Positions 8,541 to 19,121 of a stretch of 64,000 nucleotides of DNA are shown here, in pieces. The translations under genes were made by a program, and so were the position numbers. The notes under the pieces are model-generated. The model did no database searches and was not told where the DNA came from. It was given only the letters and a program-made list of their open reading frames with translations. This DNA is from Micromonospora carbonacea (GTDB lineage Bacteria; Actinomycetota; Actinomycetes; Mycobacteriales; Micromonosporaceae). The stretch's first letter is position 1; each line of letters opens with the position of its first letter. The stretch is taken from NCBI RefSeq assembly GCF_014205165.1, contig NZ_JACHMZ010000001.1:3454501-3518500 (forward strand), in the 5' to 3' direction.

Positions 8541-8996
8541 CTACATGCGGTCCCGGTAGTAGTCGGGGACGACGACGCCGGGCTCGTCGAACCAGCGCGG
8601 CACGTCCACGCCGCAGACCAGCCCGACGTTGCCCCACGGGTTGAACGCGCCCGTGCGGACGATCGCCTTGGCCTGGTGGGCCAGTTCGCCGAGCATCTCG
8701 GCGTGCGGGCGGGTGGTCAGCGGCGCGCCGGGGAAGCGCTGCCCCAGCCAGTCCGCGAGGGGACGGTTGTGGGTGGTCACGTCCTCGGCCACGACGACGC
8801 CCTCGACGATGATCTCGTCGGCGACGAGGTCGAGCACGGTGGTGAGCCCAGGCAGGTCCTCGGCGACGGCGAGGTCGATGCGGTGCGCCGTGCGGGGGAT
8901 CGGGAACCCGGCGTCGACCACGAGCAGGAGGTCGGTGTGGCCGAGGGTGGCGAGCACCCCGGACAGCTCGGCGTGGAGCAGGCCTCTGCGTTTCAT
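8541..8996 (-). CDS. rbsD: RbsD/FucU-family sugar mutarotase
   Basis: 151 residues, about 12 longer at the C-terminus than E. coli RbsD. It retains the LGHTD motif with the catalytic His near residue 19, DAGFPIP, and a His in the TTRPHAEML segment. The usual SPYANI motif is NPWGNV, a Tyr-to-Trp change at the pyranose site. The family interconverts pyranose and furanose or alpha and beta anomers before phosphorylation. The ATG overlaps the rbsA stop as ATGA. Confidence 0.88.
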   Translation of the reverse strand: MKRRGLLHAELSGVLATLGHTDLLLVVDAGFPIPRTAHRIDLAVAEDLPGLTTVLDLVADEIIVEGVVVAEDVTTHNRPLADWLGQRFPGAPLTTRPHAEMLGELAHQAKAIVRTGAFNPWGNVGLVCGVDVPRWFDEPGVVVPDYYRDRM

Positions 8997-10537
8997 GCGT
9001 TCTCCTTCATGGTGTGCGCGCCGGTGGCCAGCGCCATGACCTTCTCCTCGGTGGCCTGCTCCGCCGGGAGCACGCCGACCAGACGCCCGGCGGCCATGAC
9101 GGCGATCCGGTCGCTGACGGTCAGCAGCTCGGGCAGGTCCGAGGAGGAGACGACGATCGACACGCCGTCGGAGGTCAGGCGGCGGAACAGCCGGTAGATC
9201 TCCGCCTTGGCGCCGACGTCGACGCCGCGGGTGGGTTCGTCGAGCAGCATCAGCCGGGGCTCGATGGACAGCCAGCGGGCGAGCAGGGCCTTCTGCTGGT
9301 TGCCGCCGGAGAGCTGGGTGATGCCCTGCGCGGTGCCGGACGTCTTCACCGTGAGCTCGCGGGCCCGGGTGTCGGCGTCGCGGCGCAGCGCCCCGCGCCG
9401 CAGCAGGCCGAGGCGCTGCCGGCGGCCGAGCGTCAGGACGTTGACGTTGTCGGCGACGCTCATCGTCGGCAGGATGCCCTGCTGCCGGCGTTCCCCGGGC
9501 AGGTAGGCGACGCGGGCGCGGATCGCGTCGCGGGGCCTACGCGCGGCGAACGGCTCGCCGTCGAGCCGCAGCTCGCCGCCGTGGACCGGGTCGGCGCCGA
9601 AGACGCCGCGCAGCAGCTCGACGCGGCCGCTGTCGGGCAGGCCGGCCACGCCGAGCACCTCGCCGGGCGCGACGTCGAGGTCGACGCCGGTGAACCCGGC
9701 CCCGGTCACGGCCCGCATCCGCAGCCGTGGGGTGGCCGTCGCCGCGGGAGCGACGGTGTCGTGCCGGGCGAACTCGGCGGCCAGCTCGCGGCCGACCATC
9801 GCCGAGACCACCTCGTCGGGGCTGACCCGGGCGGTGGGCCAGTCGGCGACGTGCCGACCGTCGCGCAGCACGTGGATGTGCTGGGACAGCGCGAAGACCT
9901 CGGGCATCCGGTGCGAGACGTAGAGCAGGGTGACGCCGTCGGCCTGCAGGGAGCGGATCACCTCGAACAGCCGGTCCGACTCGGCCGGGGACAGGATCGA
10001 CGTCGGTTCGTCGAGGATGACCACCCGCGCCTCGCGGGCCAGGGACCGGGCGACCACCACCAGTTGCTGCGCGGCGGCGTCGAGGTGGCGGACGGTGCGC
10101 CGGGGGTCGACCCGCAGGCCGAGCCGGTCCAGCAGCTCGGCCGCGCGCTCGTCCATCCGCCGCCGGTGCGGGAAGGGCCGGGATCCCGGCTCGGCGCCGA
10201 GCATGATGTTCTCGGCGACGGTGCGGTCCTGGGCCAGGGCGAGCTCCTGCGGGACCAGCGCGACGCGGTGGCGGCTGAGCAGGGTGGCCGGGTCGAAGCG
10301 GCGTACCTCCTCGCCGGCCACCCGGACCGTACCGGTGGTGGGCGTGTCCAGCCCGGCCAGAATCTTCATGAGTGTCGACTTGCCGGCGCCGTTCTCCCCC
10401 ATCACGGCGGTGAGGCTGCCGGCGGGGACGCTCAGGGTGACGTCCTGCAGGGCGCGGACGACGCCGAAGTGCCTCGACAGGCCGGTCACCTCGACGGCGG
10501 CCGTCGGCGGTGCGGCGATCGTGGCCGGGCTGGTCAT
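8993..10537 (-). CDS. rbsA: Sugar ABC transporter ATPase, two fused nucleotide-binding domains
   Basis: 514 residues, normal for RbsA/XylG/AraG. The first domain has Walker A GENGAGKST (about 47-55) and Walker B VVILDEPTS, with the degenerate signature LDAAAQQ. The second has the weakened Walker A (GLPDSGR) typical of this class, an intact LSGGNQQ signature and Walker B LMLLDEPTRGVD. It starts three bases after the rbsB stop. It powers the RbsC permease with RbsB as the sugar receptor. Confidence 0.95.
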   Translation of the reverse strand: MTSPATIAAPPTAAVEVTGLSRHFGVVRALQDVTLSVPAGSLTAVMGENGAGKSTLMKILAGLDTPTTGTVRVAGEEVRRFDPATLLSRHRVALVPQELALAQDRTVAENIMLGAEPGSRPFPHRRRMDERAAELLDRLGLRVDPRRTVRHLDAAAQQLVVVARSLAREARVVILDEPTSILSPAESDRLFEVIRSLQADGVTLLYVSHRMPEVFALSQHIHVLRDGRHVADWPTARVSPDEVVSAMVGRELAAEFARHDTVAPAATATPRLRMRAVTGAGFTGVDLDVAPGEVLGVAGLPDSGRVELLRGVFGADPVHGGELRLDGEPFAARRPRDAIRARVAYLPGERRQQGILPTMSVADNVNVLTLGRRQRLGLLRRGALRRDADTRARELTVKTSGTAQGITQLSGGNQQKALLARWLSIEPRLMLLDEPTRGVDVGAKAEIYRLFRRLTSDGVSIVVSSSDLPELLTVSDRIAVMAAGRLVGVLPAEQATEEKVMALATGAHTMKENA

Positions 10538-10540
10538 CGG

Positions 10541-11563
10541 TCAGCCCTCCACCGGCACGTCGTCGACGGTGGCGGGGGTGACGACGAGGACGCCCGTGTC
10601 GACGCCGGCGATCGGGGTGCCGTTCTTGAGGAACTCGGCCAGCAGCTTGACCGCCTGGTAGCCCTGCTCGGCCGGGGCCTGGCTGATGGTCAGGTCGACC
10701 ACGCCGGCCTTGAGGTACTCGACGGTCTGCGGCTGCACGTCGAAGCCCACCGAGTGGATCTTGCCGACGTTGCCGGACTGCTGGAGCCACTTGGCCCCGG
10801 CCGTGAAGCTGCAGCAGTCGAGCGAGACCAGGGCGATCGCGTCCTTCTGCGCGGCCATCGTCGACTCGATGGTGTTGTACGCGGCGCTGGGCTCGTTGCC
10901 GGTGTTCACCGGGCCGACGATCTGCAGGCCGGAGTCCTTGACCCCCTCCTGGAAGCCGGAGAACCGGTCGTTGGACCAGCCGGCGCCGGAGTCGACCGAG
11001 GCGACGACGACCTTGCCGGTCCTGCCCTTGAGCACGCCCAGCAGCTCCTTGGCCAGGGACCGGCCGGAGGCGACGAGATCCTGGCCGACGAAGCCCATCT
11101 GCTTGGACTCGGGGTTGTTGGTGTTGAACGAGATGATCGGGATGCCGGCGTCGTACGCCTGGGCGATGACCGGCTTGAGGGCGTCGTTGCTGGCCGAGGA
11201 GACCGCGAGGCCGTGGATCTGCTTCTGGTTGATCAGGGTCTGCAGCTCGGCGACCTGGTCGGCGGGGTTGCCGCCGGACGGGCCGATCATCTGGGCGTCG
11301 ACGCCGAACTCCTTGGCGCCGCGCTCCATGCCCTGCCGGATCGGGACGGCGAAGGCCAGCGACGGGTCGTGGTAGCTGAGCTTGATCTTGAGCGGTTCGC
11401 CCTTTTCTACGGCTTCCTTGATGTAGTCGGCGAGCTTGAACCCGCCGCCGTTCTCGGCGGAGGCGGTGCTGGCCGGGGTGACCGCGCCGCAGGCGGAGTT
11501 CGCCAGCAGCGCCAGGCCGAGGGTCGCGACGACCGCGACCCGGCGCCGGAGGGACAGCTTCAT
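10541..11563 (-). CDS. rbsB: Sugar ABC transporter substrate-binding lipoprotein
   Basis: 340 residues with a lipoprotein signal (MKLSLRRRV, hydrophobic core, lipobox LLANSAC). The mature part is a periplasmic-binding-protein type 1 / peripla_BP_4 fold (KIKLSYHDPSLAFAVPIRQG, then GFVGQDLVASGR and ISQAPAEQGYQAV). It delivers a sugar to the RbsC/RbsA importer. AAGGAG precedes the ATG. Ribose is only the default guess, because the partner kinase is atypical. Confidence 0.93.
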   Translation of the reverse strand: MKLSLRRRVAVVATLGLALLANSACGAVTPASTASAENGGGFKLADYIKEAVEKGEPLKIKLSYHDPSLAFAVPIRQGMERGAKEFGVDAQMIGPSGGNPADQVAELQTLINQKQIHGLAVSSASNDALKPVIAQAYDAGIPIISFNTNNPESKQMGFVGQDLVASGRSLAKELLGVLKGRTGKVVVASVDSGAGWSNDRFSGFQEGVKDSGLQIVGPVNTGNEPSAAYNTIESTMAAQKDAIALVSLDCCSFTAGAKWLQQSGNVGKIHSVGFDVQPQTVEYLKAGVVDLTISQAPAEQGYQAVKLLAEFLKNGTPIAGVDTGVLVVTPATVDDVPVEG

Positions 11564-11618
11564 CGGGTTGGCTCCTTGGGGTGTGGGGGGAAGGGGAGAA
11601 GGCGCGGGCCGGGGACGG

Positions 11619-12650
<1,032 letters not shown>

Positions 12651-12655
12651 CGGTC

Positions 12656-13570
12656 TCATCTCCTCAGCAGGGCCGCGACGTCGTCCGGGTAGGGCAGGGC
12701 GGGAATCACCTCGGCGACGCCGACGGCGTGCGCGCCGGCCGCGGCGGCGAAGCGCACCGCGTCGGTGAGGGCGTCGCCACGGGCCAGGGCCACGGCGAGC
12801 GCCCCGGTGAACGCGTCACCCGCGCCGGTGGTGTCGACGACGCGGGCGACGGTGACCGGGTCGACGCGGGTGCGCCGCCCGTCGTGGTCGACGAGGGCGC
12901 CGTCGGCGCCGAGGGTGAGCACGATCGTCCCGGCGTACCGGGTGCGCAGCAGGTCCACCAGCTCGTCGCCGGTGGCCGGGTCCGCGGGGTCGCGACCGGT
13001 GAGCACCCGGGCCTCGCTGGCGTTGGGCGTGACCACGTCGATCCAGGCCCACGCCTCGTCGGGCAGCGCGACGGCGGGGGCGGGGTTGAGCAGCGTGCGT
13101 ACGCCGCGCTCGTGGGCGGTGCGCAGCGCGGCGAGGGCCACCGGCAGCGGGATCTCCAGGGAGACCACGACCAGGTCCGCCTCGGCGATGCGGTCGGCGA
13201 AGCCCGCGACGTCGGCGGGGGTCAGCTCGTCGAGCGCGCCGGGGGCGATGGCGATGCGGTTCTCGCCGTCGGCGTCGACGAGGATGACGCCGACCATGGT
13301 GGCGGAGGCGGTGGTGGTGCGCACGCCCGCCGCGTCCACCCCCTCCCGCGCCCAGAGCTCCCGGGCGGCGGCGCCGAACTGGTCGGCGCCGACGGCGGTC
13401 AGCAGGCTGACCCGCGCGCCGAGCCGGGCGGCGGCGACGGCCTGGTTCGAGCCCTTGCCGCCGTGGCCCGAGGCGAAGCTGCCGCCGGAGAGGGTCTCCC
13501 CGGCCACCGGCACCCGGGGCACCCGCATGGTCAGCCCGGCGCCGTAGCTGCCGATCACTGCTATCTTCAT
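12656..13570 (-). CDS. rbsK: PfkB-family sugar kinase (ribokinase-like, atypical sugar site)
   Basis: 304 residues, first gene of the operon. PfkB signatures are intact: GHGGKGSNQAVAAARLG near the N-terminus and DTTGAGDAFTGAL with the catalytic Asp near the C-terminus. E. coli RbsK has GSINAD, where Asn14 and Asp16 bind ribose hydroxyls; this protein has GSYGAG, so both are Gly (G10, G12). It therefore probably phosphorylates a sugar other than ribose, possibly 2-deoxyribose or an unusual pentose. The start is the ATG at 13570, next to an operator-like palindrome. Confidence 0.88.
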   Translation of the reverse strand: MKIAVIGSYGAGLTMRVPRVPVAGETLSGGSFASGHGGKGSNQAVAAARLGARVSLLTAVGADQFGAAARELWAREGVDAAGVRTTTASATMVGVILVDADGENRIAIAPGALDELTPADVAGFADRIAEADLVVVSLEIPLPVALAALRTAHERGVRTLLNPAPAVALPDEAWAWIDVVTPNASEARVLTGRDPADPATGDELVDLLRTRYAGTIVLTLGADGALVDHDGRRTRVDPVTVARVVDTTGAGDAFTGALAVALARGDALTDAVRFAAAAGAHAVGVAEVIPALPYPDDVAALLRR

Positions 13571-13581
13571 CCCGACCCCAT

Positions 13582-13601
13582 GTTCATGGACAACCATGTA
13601 C
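13582..13601. promoter_or_regulatory. Operator candidate in front of rbsK
   Basis: GTTCATGGACAACCATGTAC is a 20-bp palindrome with one mismatch, core CATGG-ACAA-CCATG, 11 bp upstream of the rbsK start. On the minus strand it also reads as a direct repeat of TTGTnCATG. The position suits repression of the whole sugar operon by the linked GntR protein. Confidence 0.55.
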
Positions 13602-13703
13602 AACTCAGGGGACCGTAAGGATCGCCGAAGGGCGGTGTCAAGGGCTACGCCGACATTTCGCGGCAACATTCCCGCAACCTGGAAGCGCGCCGAACAGCGC
13701 CGA

Positions 13704-13723
13704 AAGGAGGCTTAGGCCTCCTT
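13704..13723. terminator. Short perfect hairpin in the rbsK-protease gap
   Basis: AAGGAGGC-TTAG-GCCTCCTT has 8-bp arms and a 4-base loop. It faces divergent promoters, so it is not downstream of a gene. It may be a leader hairpin or a regulator site; the arms also contain Shine-Dalgarno-like AGGAGG. Confidence 0.35.
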
Positions 13724-13972
13724 CGCGAAGATGATCCCTGCGGCTTTCGTACCATATGGGGCATTTGTTTCCGGCGGCACCGCCGGGCCGGCGCGCCGCG
13801 GCCGGACCGCGCGGGCGAGCCCGGGATCCGACCCGCCGACCATAGGGCCACGCTATGAACCGTTCGGTATATATCGATGTCCGCGGATTGACCTTAGGCT
13901 CCCCACAACCGCTCGGACCGGCCCTACGGGTTCACGAAGCCCGGGCCGGCCAGAACAAGGGAGGACCGGGAG

Positions 13973-15208
<1,236 letters not shown>

Positions 15209-15276
15209 CCTGACGACCAGCCGCCGGCCCCGGGGTGACCACCCCGGGGCCGGCGCGTCGGAGGAAAGGACCGGAC

Positions 15277-16491
15277 ATGATCGTTCCTGGCACCCGACGC
15301 CGGCGGTCGCTGGCGGCCGCCCTCGGCGTCGCCCTCGCGCTCGGCGCGGGCCCGGCCGCCGCGTCGCCGGCCGCCGCGGCCACCGGACCCATCCGGCACG
15401 CCGGCGGCGCGACCGCCGTGCCCGACAGCTACCTCGTGCTGCTGGACGACCGGGCCGCCGCCGGGTCGGCCGCCGCGGTCGCCGCCACCGCCGACCGCCT
15501 CGCCGGCAGGTTCGGCGGCGTACGCGGCCACGTCTACCACGCCGCCGTACGCGGCTTCGAGATCCGCCTGCCCGAGCGGGCCGCCCGCCGCCTCGCCGCC
15601 GACCCGGCCGTGGCGTACGTCGAGCAGAACCACGTGACGACGCTCGCGGCCGGCGTCCAGCTCAACCCGCCCTCGTGGGGACTGGACCGCATCGACCAGC
15701 GCGCGCTCCCGCTCGACGGCCGGTACGCCTACCCGAACACCGCGCCGAACGTGCGCGCCTACGTCCTGGACACCGGCATCCGCGCCAGCCACGTCGACTT
15801 CGGCGGCTCGGTGACCGGCGGATACGACGCGGTCGACGGGGCGCTGCCGGCCGACGACTGCAACGGCCACGGCACCCACCTCGCCGGCACGGTCGGCGGC
15901 CAGCTGCACGGGGTGGCCAAGGACGTCCGGCTGGTGCCGGTGCGGGTGCTCAACTGCACCGGCAGCGGCACCTGGGCCCAGGTCATCGCCGGCATCGACT
16001 GGGTCACCCGCAACGCGGTGAAACCCGCCGTGGCCACCATGGGCCTCGGCGGCAGCGCCAGCAGCACCGTGGATGCCGCGCTGACCGCCTCCATCAGCTC
16101 CGGCGTCACGTACACGGTGCCCTCGGGCAGCTCGTCCAGCGACGCCTGCAACTTCTCGCCCGCGCGGGTGCCCACGGCGCTGACGGTCTCCGGCACCCTC
16201 CCCACCGACGTGAAGATGAGCTCGGCCAACTACGGCGTCTGCGTGGACATCTTCGCCCCCGGCGGCAGCATCACCTCGACCTGGAACACCAGCGACACGG
16301 CCACCAACACGGTCAGCGGCAGCCCGATGGCCGCCGCGCACGTCGCCGGCTGCGCCGCCCTCGTGCTCTCCGACCATCCCACCTGGACGCCGGCGCAGGT
16401 GGCGGCGCACCTCGCCGCGACCGCGACCGTCGGTGTCGTCGGCAGCGCGGGCGCCGGCTCGCCGAACCGGATGCTCTACTGCGGCCCCTGA
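15277..16491 (+). CDS. Secreted S8 pseudoprotease, paralogue of the preceding gene
   Basis: 404 residues, same architecture as its upstream neighbour (signal peptide, I9 pro-domain, S8 domain), reading frame intact. D165 (VLDTGIR) and H198 (NGHGTHLAG) remain. The active-site segment SGTSMASPHVAG is SGSPMAAAHVAG here, placing Pro350 where the nucleophile should be. The oxyanion motif AAGN is PSGS (S285) and the substrate strand MSLGG is MGLGG. Normal proteolysis is therefore not expected. All four shared cysteines persist and two more appear near the C-terminus (VAGCAAL, LYCGP). GGAGGAAAGGA precedes the ATG. Possible roles are binding, inhibition or chaperoning of the active paralogue; this is inference. 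Confidence 0.92.
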   Translation: MIVPGTRRRRSLAAALGVALALGAGPAAASPAAAATGPIRHAGGATAVPDSYLVLLDDRAAAGSAAAVAATADRLAGRFGGVRGHVYHAAVRGFEIRLPERAARRLAADPAVAYVEQNHVTTLAAGVQLNPPSWGLDRIDQRALPLDGRYAYPNTAPNVRAYVLDTGIRASHVDFGGSVTGGYDAVDGALPADDCNGHGTHLAGTVGGQLHGVAKDVRLVPVRVLNCTGSGTWAQVIAGIDWVTRNAVKPAVATMGLGGSASSTVDAALTASISSGVTYTVPSGSSSSDACNFSPARVPTALTVSGTLPTDVKMSSANYGVCVDIFAPGGSITSTWNTSDTATNTVSGSPMAAAHVAGCAALVLSDHPTWTPAQVAAHLAATATVGVVGSAGAGSPNRMLYCGP

Positions 16492-16504
16492 CGCCCCGGT
16501 GACC

Positions 16505-16533
16505 GTCCCGCCCGCGGGCCGCGCGGGCGGGAC
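16505..16533. terminator. Bidirectional terminator between convergent genes
   Basis: GTCCCGCCCGCG and CGCGGGCGGGAC are perfect 12-bp arms around a 5-base loop. They sit between the pseudoprotease and the convergent membrane-protein gene. Confidence 0.8.
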
Positions 16534-16539
16534 GCTCGG

Positions 16540-17496
16540 TCAGCGCCGCAGCACGGTGACCGCCTCGGCCCCGCCGACCAGGTCCAGGTCGAGGCGGTCG
16601 GTGGCGGTCTCCCAGCCCGGGGTGGCGATGACCGCGCCGCCGGCCACGCCGACGCGCCGCTCGGCGTGCACGGTGACCGAGCCGGCCCCCCGGACGGCCC
16701 GCACCCGCACCGGCCGCAGGTCCGGCATGGTCACCGTGAGCTGGTTGGCCCCGGCCGTCAGCCGCACGGCCAGGCTGCCCGCCGCGGCCGGCAGCCGCAG
16801 CTCCGTGCGGTCGGTGCCCCCGGCGAGATCCACGCCGATCAGCCGGCCGGCGCGCAGGTCGAGCAGCTGGGTGCTCGCGCCGCCGCCCATCACCAGCCGC
16901 CAGGCCACCCGCGAGGTGAGCCGGATCTGCACCGCCCCGGGGCCGGCGCGGCCGGTGGGCGTCAGGTGCAGCGCGACGCCCTCGGCGGTGCGCACCGGCC
17001 GCGGGACGCTGTCGCCGTCGACCGGGGTGCTGATCCGGTAGAGGTCCGCGCCGAGGTCGGCGAGGCGCAGGTCGACGGCGGTCGTGCCGGTGACCAGCTC
17101 GAACGCGGCCCGGGACCGCCCGCCCAGGGGCGCGGTGACCGTGTGCGGGAGGCCACCGCCGGCTGCCGGGCCACCGCCGCCCACCGCCGGCCCGGTCCCC
17201 GCCGCGCGCAGGCCGGGCGGGCCCGAGGCGAGGGCGAACGCGCCGGCGGCGAGCAGGGCCAGGATCACCCCGACTCCGACGACGCCGAGGACCGGTCGAC
17301 GGCGGGGGCCCGCGCGGCGCCCGGGTTCGACGTCGATCACCGGGCCCGCGAAGAAGCCCGACCCGCCGTACGCGTCGGCCCGGCGCGCGGCGTCGACGTC
17401 GACGTGGGGATCGGGCTCCACCACGACCCCCGTGACGACGCGCGGCCGGCGACCGTCGGCGTCGGACGGTGCGGGACGCGTCTCGGGTACGGACAT
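16540..17496 (-). CDS. Single-pass membrane protein with beta-rich outer domain, function unknown
   Basis: 318 residues. A Pro/Arg-rich cytoplasmic segment (about 1-95) is followed by one transmembrane helix (VLGVVGVGVILALLAAGAFAL) and a Gly-rich linker. An all-beta exterior region comes last, with repeated short strands such as ADLGADLYRI and TDRTELRLPAAAGSLAVRLTAG. The exterior resembles DUF4097-like adhesin folds, but I cannot assign a family. I chose the ATG at 17496 because GAGAGG precedes it; longer frames upstream are not protein-like. Confidence 0.75.
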   Translation of the reverse strand: MSVPETRPAPSDADGRRPRVVTGVVVEPDPHVDVDAARRADAYGGSGFFAGPVIDVEPGRRAGPRRRPVLGVVGVGVILALLAAGAFALASGPPGLRAAGTGPAVGGGGPAAGGGLPHTVTAPLGGRSRAAFELVTGTTAVDLRLADLGADLYRISTPVDGDSVPRPVRTAEGVALHLTPTGRAGPGAVQIRLTSRVAWRLVMGGGASTQLLDLRAGRLIGVDLAGGTDRTELRLPAAAGSLAVRLTAGANQLTVTMPDLRPVRVRAVRGAGSVTVHAERRVGVAGGAVIATPGWETATDRLDLDLVGGAEAVTVLRR

Positions 17497-17610
17497 GCGC
17501 TGACCTCTCTCCCGGTGGGCGGCACCGGGGAGTACGGATCCGGGGCCGGGATCGATCGACGCCCGGCGCGGCGTTCCGGTCGTCGCCACCGGCCGCCCCG
17601 CGCGGGACGG

Positions 17611-17644
17611 CCACGCCGCCGCCGGCACCCCGGCGGCGGCGTGG
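17611..17644 (-). terminator. Terminator of the GH16 gene
   Basis: A perfect 15-bp stem (left arm CCACGCCGCCGCCGG) with a CACC loop, starting 15 bases beyond the GH16 stop codon. Confidence 0.85.
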
Positions 17645-17659
17645 CGCGGGTGGGTCCGG

Positions 17660-18916
17660 TCAGTAACGCGACCACTTCTGGTTGGCCGCGCCCGTGCAGT
17701 CCCAGAGCTGGAGCTTGCCGCCGTTGGCCGGGTTCTGGTCGCGGACGTCGACGCAGCGGTTGGCGCTGAGGTTCACCAGGTCACCGTTGCCGTTGAGGGT
17801 GAACCGCTGGACCGGGTTGCCGTTGCAGGTGACGAGGTTGACCTCGGTGCCGTTCGCGGTGCCGGCCCAGGCCGGGTCCATGCACTTGCCCATCGCCCGC
17901 ACGGTGCCGTCGGAGGCGAACGTCCAGGCCTGGGCGGCGGTGGTGTTGCAGTCCCAGATCTGGAGCTTGGCGCCGTCGACGGGGTCGGCGTTGGGGATGT
18001 CGACGCACCGGCCGCTCTGCGCGCCGCGCAGCCGGGTGGTGCCGGCCGGCGGGTTGCCGCCGGAGGTGTACCCGGAGACCCGGACGTAGTCGACCAGCAT
18101 CTGCTGCGGGAACTGCGTGGTGGCGTCGGGGTAGCCCGGCCAGTTGCCGCCCACCGCCACGTTGAGGATCATGAAGAACGGGTGGTCGAACACCCAGCGG
18201 TTGCCGCCGAGCCGGCTCGGGTCGACCCGGTGGTACTCGACGCCGTCGAGGTACCAGATGATCGAGTTGGGCTCCCAGTCGACCCGGTAGGTGTGGAAGG
18301 CGTCGGCCAGCGGGGCGCCGATGGTGCGGCTGTTGGTGATGCCGCCGCCACCGGAGTAGCCGGGGCCGTGGATGGTGCCGTACACGGTGTTCGGCTCGCG
18401 GCCGATGTTCTCCATGATGTCGATCTCGCCCGCGTTCGGCCAGCCGACGCTGCCCATGTCGTTGCCGAGCATCCAGAACGCCGGCCAGATGCCCTGGCCC
18501 CGGGGAATCTTGATCCGGGCCTCGAACCGGCCGTACGCCTGGGTGAAGGTCGCGGCGGTCAGCAGCCGGGCGGAGGTGTACTCGCACCGGCCGTAGTGGC
18601 ACTGGTAGTTCGCCGGGTTCTCCTTGCGCGCGGTGATGACCAGGTTGCCCTGGCCGTCGTGCACGGCGTTGCTGGTGCTGTTGGTGTAGTACTGCCGCTC
18701 GTTGTTGCCCCAGCCGCTGCCGCCGATGTCGAACCGCCACCGGCTCTGGTCGACGGGCGTGCCGGCCGGGGCGTTGAACTCGTCCTGCCAGGTGATCGCC
18801 CCGATGGCCGCGGCGGCGGGTTCGGCGTGGCCGGGCAGGACGAGGGACACGGTGGAGGCGACGAGCGCGGCGGCGGCGAGGGCGAGCGCCCGGGGGACGG
18901 ATCGGAGTCTGGTCAC
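17660..18916 (-). CDS. Secreted GH16 endo-beta-1,3-glucanase with C-terminal ricin-type CBM13
   Basis: 418 residues: signal peptide (to about 37), GH16 catalytic domain (about 40-280) and a ricin B beta-trefoil (about 293-418). The GH16 signature GEIDIMENIG supplies nucleophile Glu, helper Asp and acid/base Glu; GQGIWPAFWML is also typical of laminarinases. The trefoil has QIWDCN, QAWTF and QLWDCT...QKW repeats. Expected activity is cleavage of beta-1,3-glucan (laminarin, fungal wall) outside the cell. A GTG start is preceded by GGAG. An AGCGCT-centred palindrome lies 66 bp upstream. Confidence 0.94.
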   Translation of the reverse strand: MTRLRSVPRALALAAAALVASTVSLVLPGHAEPAAAAIGAITWQDEFNAPAGTPVDQSRWRFDIGGSGWGNNERQYYTNSTSNAVHDGQGNLVITARKENPANYQCHYGRCEYTSARLLTAATFTQAYGRFEARIKIPRGQGIWPAFWMLGNDMGSVGWPNAGEIDIMENIGREPNTVYGTIHGPGYSGGGGITNSRTIGAPLADAFHTYRVDWEPNSIIWYLDGVEYHRVDPSRLGGNRWVFDHPFFMILNVAVGGNWPGYPDATTQFPQQMLVDYVRVSGYTSGGNPPAGTTRLRGAQSGRCVDIPNADPVDGAKLQIWDCNTTAAQAWTFASDGTVRAMGKCMDPAWAGTANGTEVNLVTCNGNPVQRFTLNGNGDLVNLSANRCVDVRDQNPANGGKLQLWDCTGAANQKWSRY

Positions 18917-18981
18917 TGGGTCTCCTCGGTGGACGGTCCGGGCGGCGACGAGAGTGAGGCGGCCGCCCGGCGACGGCGCGC

Positions 18982-18995
18982 AGAGAGCGCTCTCT
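18982..18995. promoter_or_regulatory. LacI-type operator candidate upstream of GH16
   Basis: AGAGAGC-GCTCTCT is a perfect 14-bp palindrome with the AGCGCT core of actinomycete LacI-family sites (CebR recognises TGGGAGCGCTCCCA). Repression of the GH16 gene by a sugar-responsive LacI regulator is inferred; no such regulator is in the window. Confidence 0.55.
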
Positions 18996-19109
18996 CTATA
19001 GCGAAGTCTGTCGATGCATCATCTTTCCGTCAAGACTCCTGCCAGTTCCGGAGGGTCACCGGGGGAACCCGGGGCGTCGCCCCGGCGGGCCGGCGGGCGG
19101 CGGAACCCG

Positions 19110-19115
19110 TAGAGT
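19110..19115 (+). promoter_or_regulatory. -10 box of a probable leaderless transcript
   Basis: TAGAGT fits TANNNT and ends six bases before the GTG of the SRPBCC-CBM gene, which has no Shine-Dalgarno site. That spacing is the hallmark of leaderless actinomycete mRNAs. Confidence 0.5.
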
Positions 19116-19121
19116 CTCGCC

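Larger units (their letters stand above)
13571..13972. other. Divergent regulatory gap between rbsK and the protease pair
   Basis: 402 bp with no gene. It contains the rbs operator candidate, a short perfect hairpin and an AT-rich patch around 13866-13880. The sequence TAGGCT at 13895-13900 could be the -10 box for the protease gene, but I do not see a convincing -35. Confidence 0.6.

Noticed and set aside
15277..16491. Sequencing error as the cause of the missing catalytic Ser
   Set aside because: Changes are spread over three separate active-site motifs as in-frame substitutions, and two cysteines are gained, so one or two base-calling errors cannot explain it.
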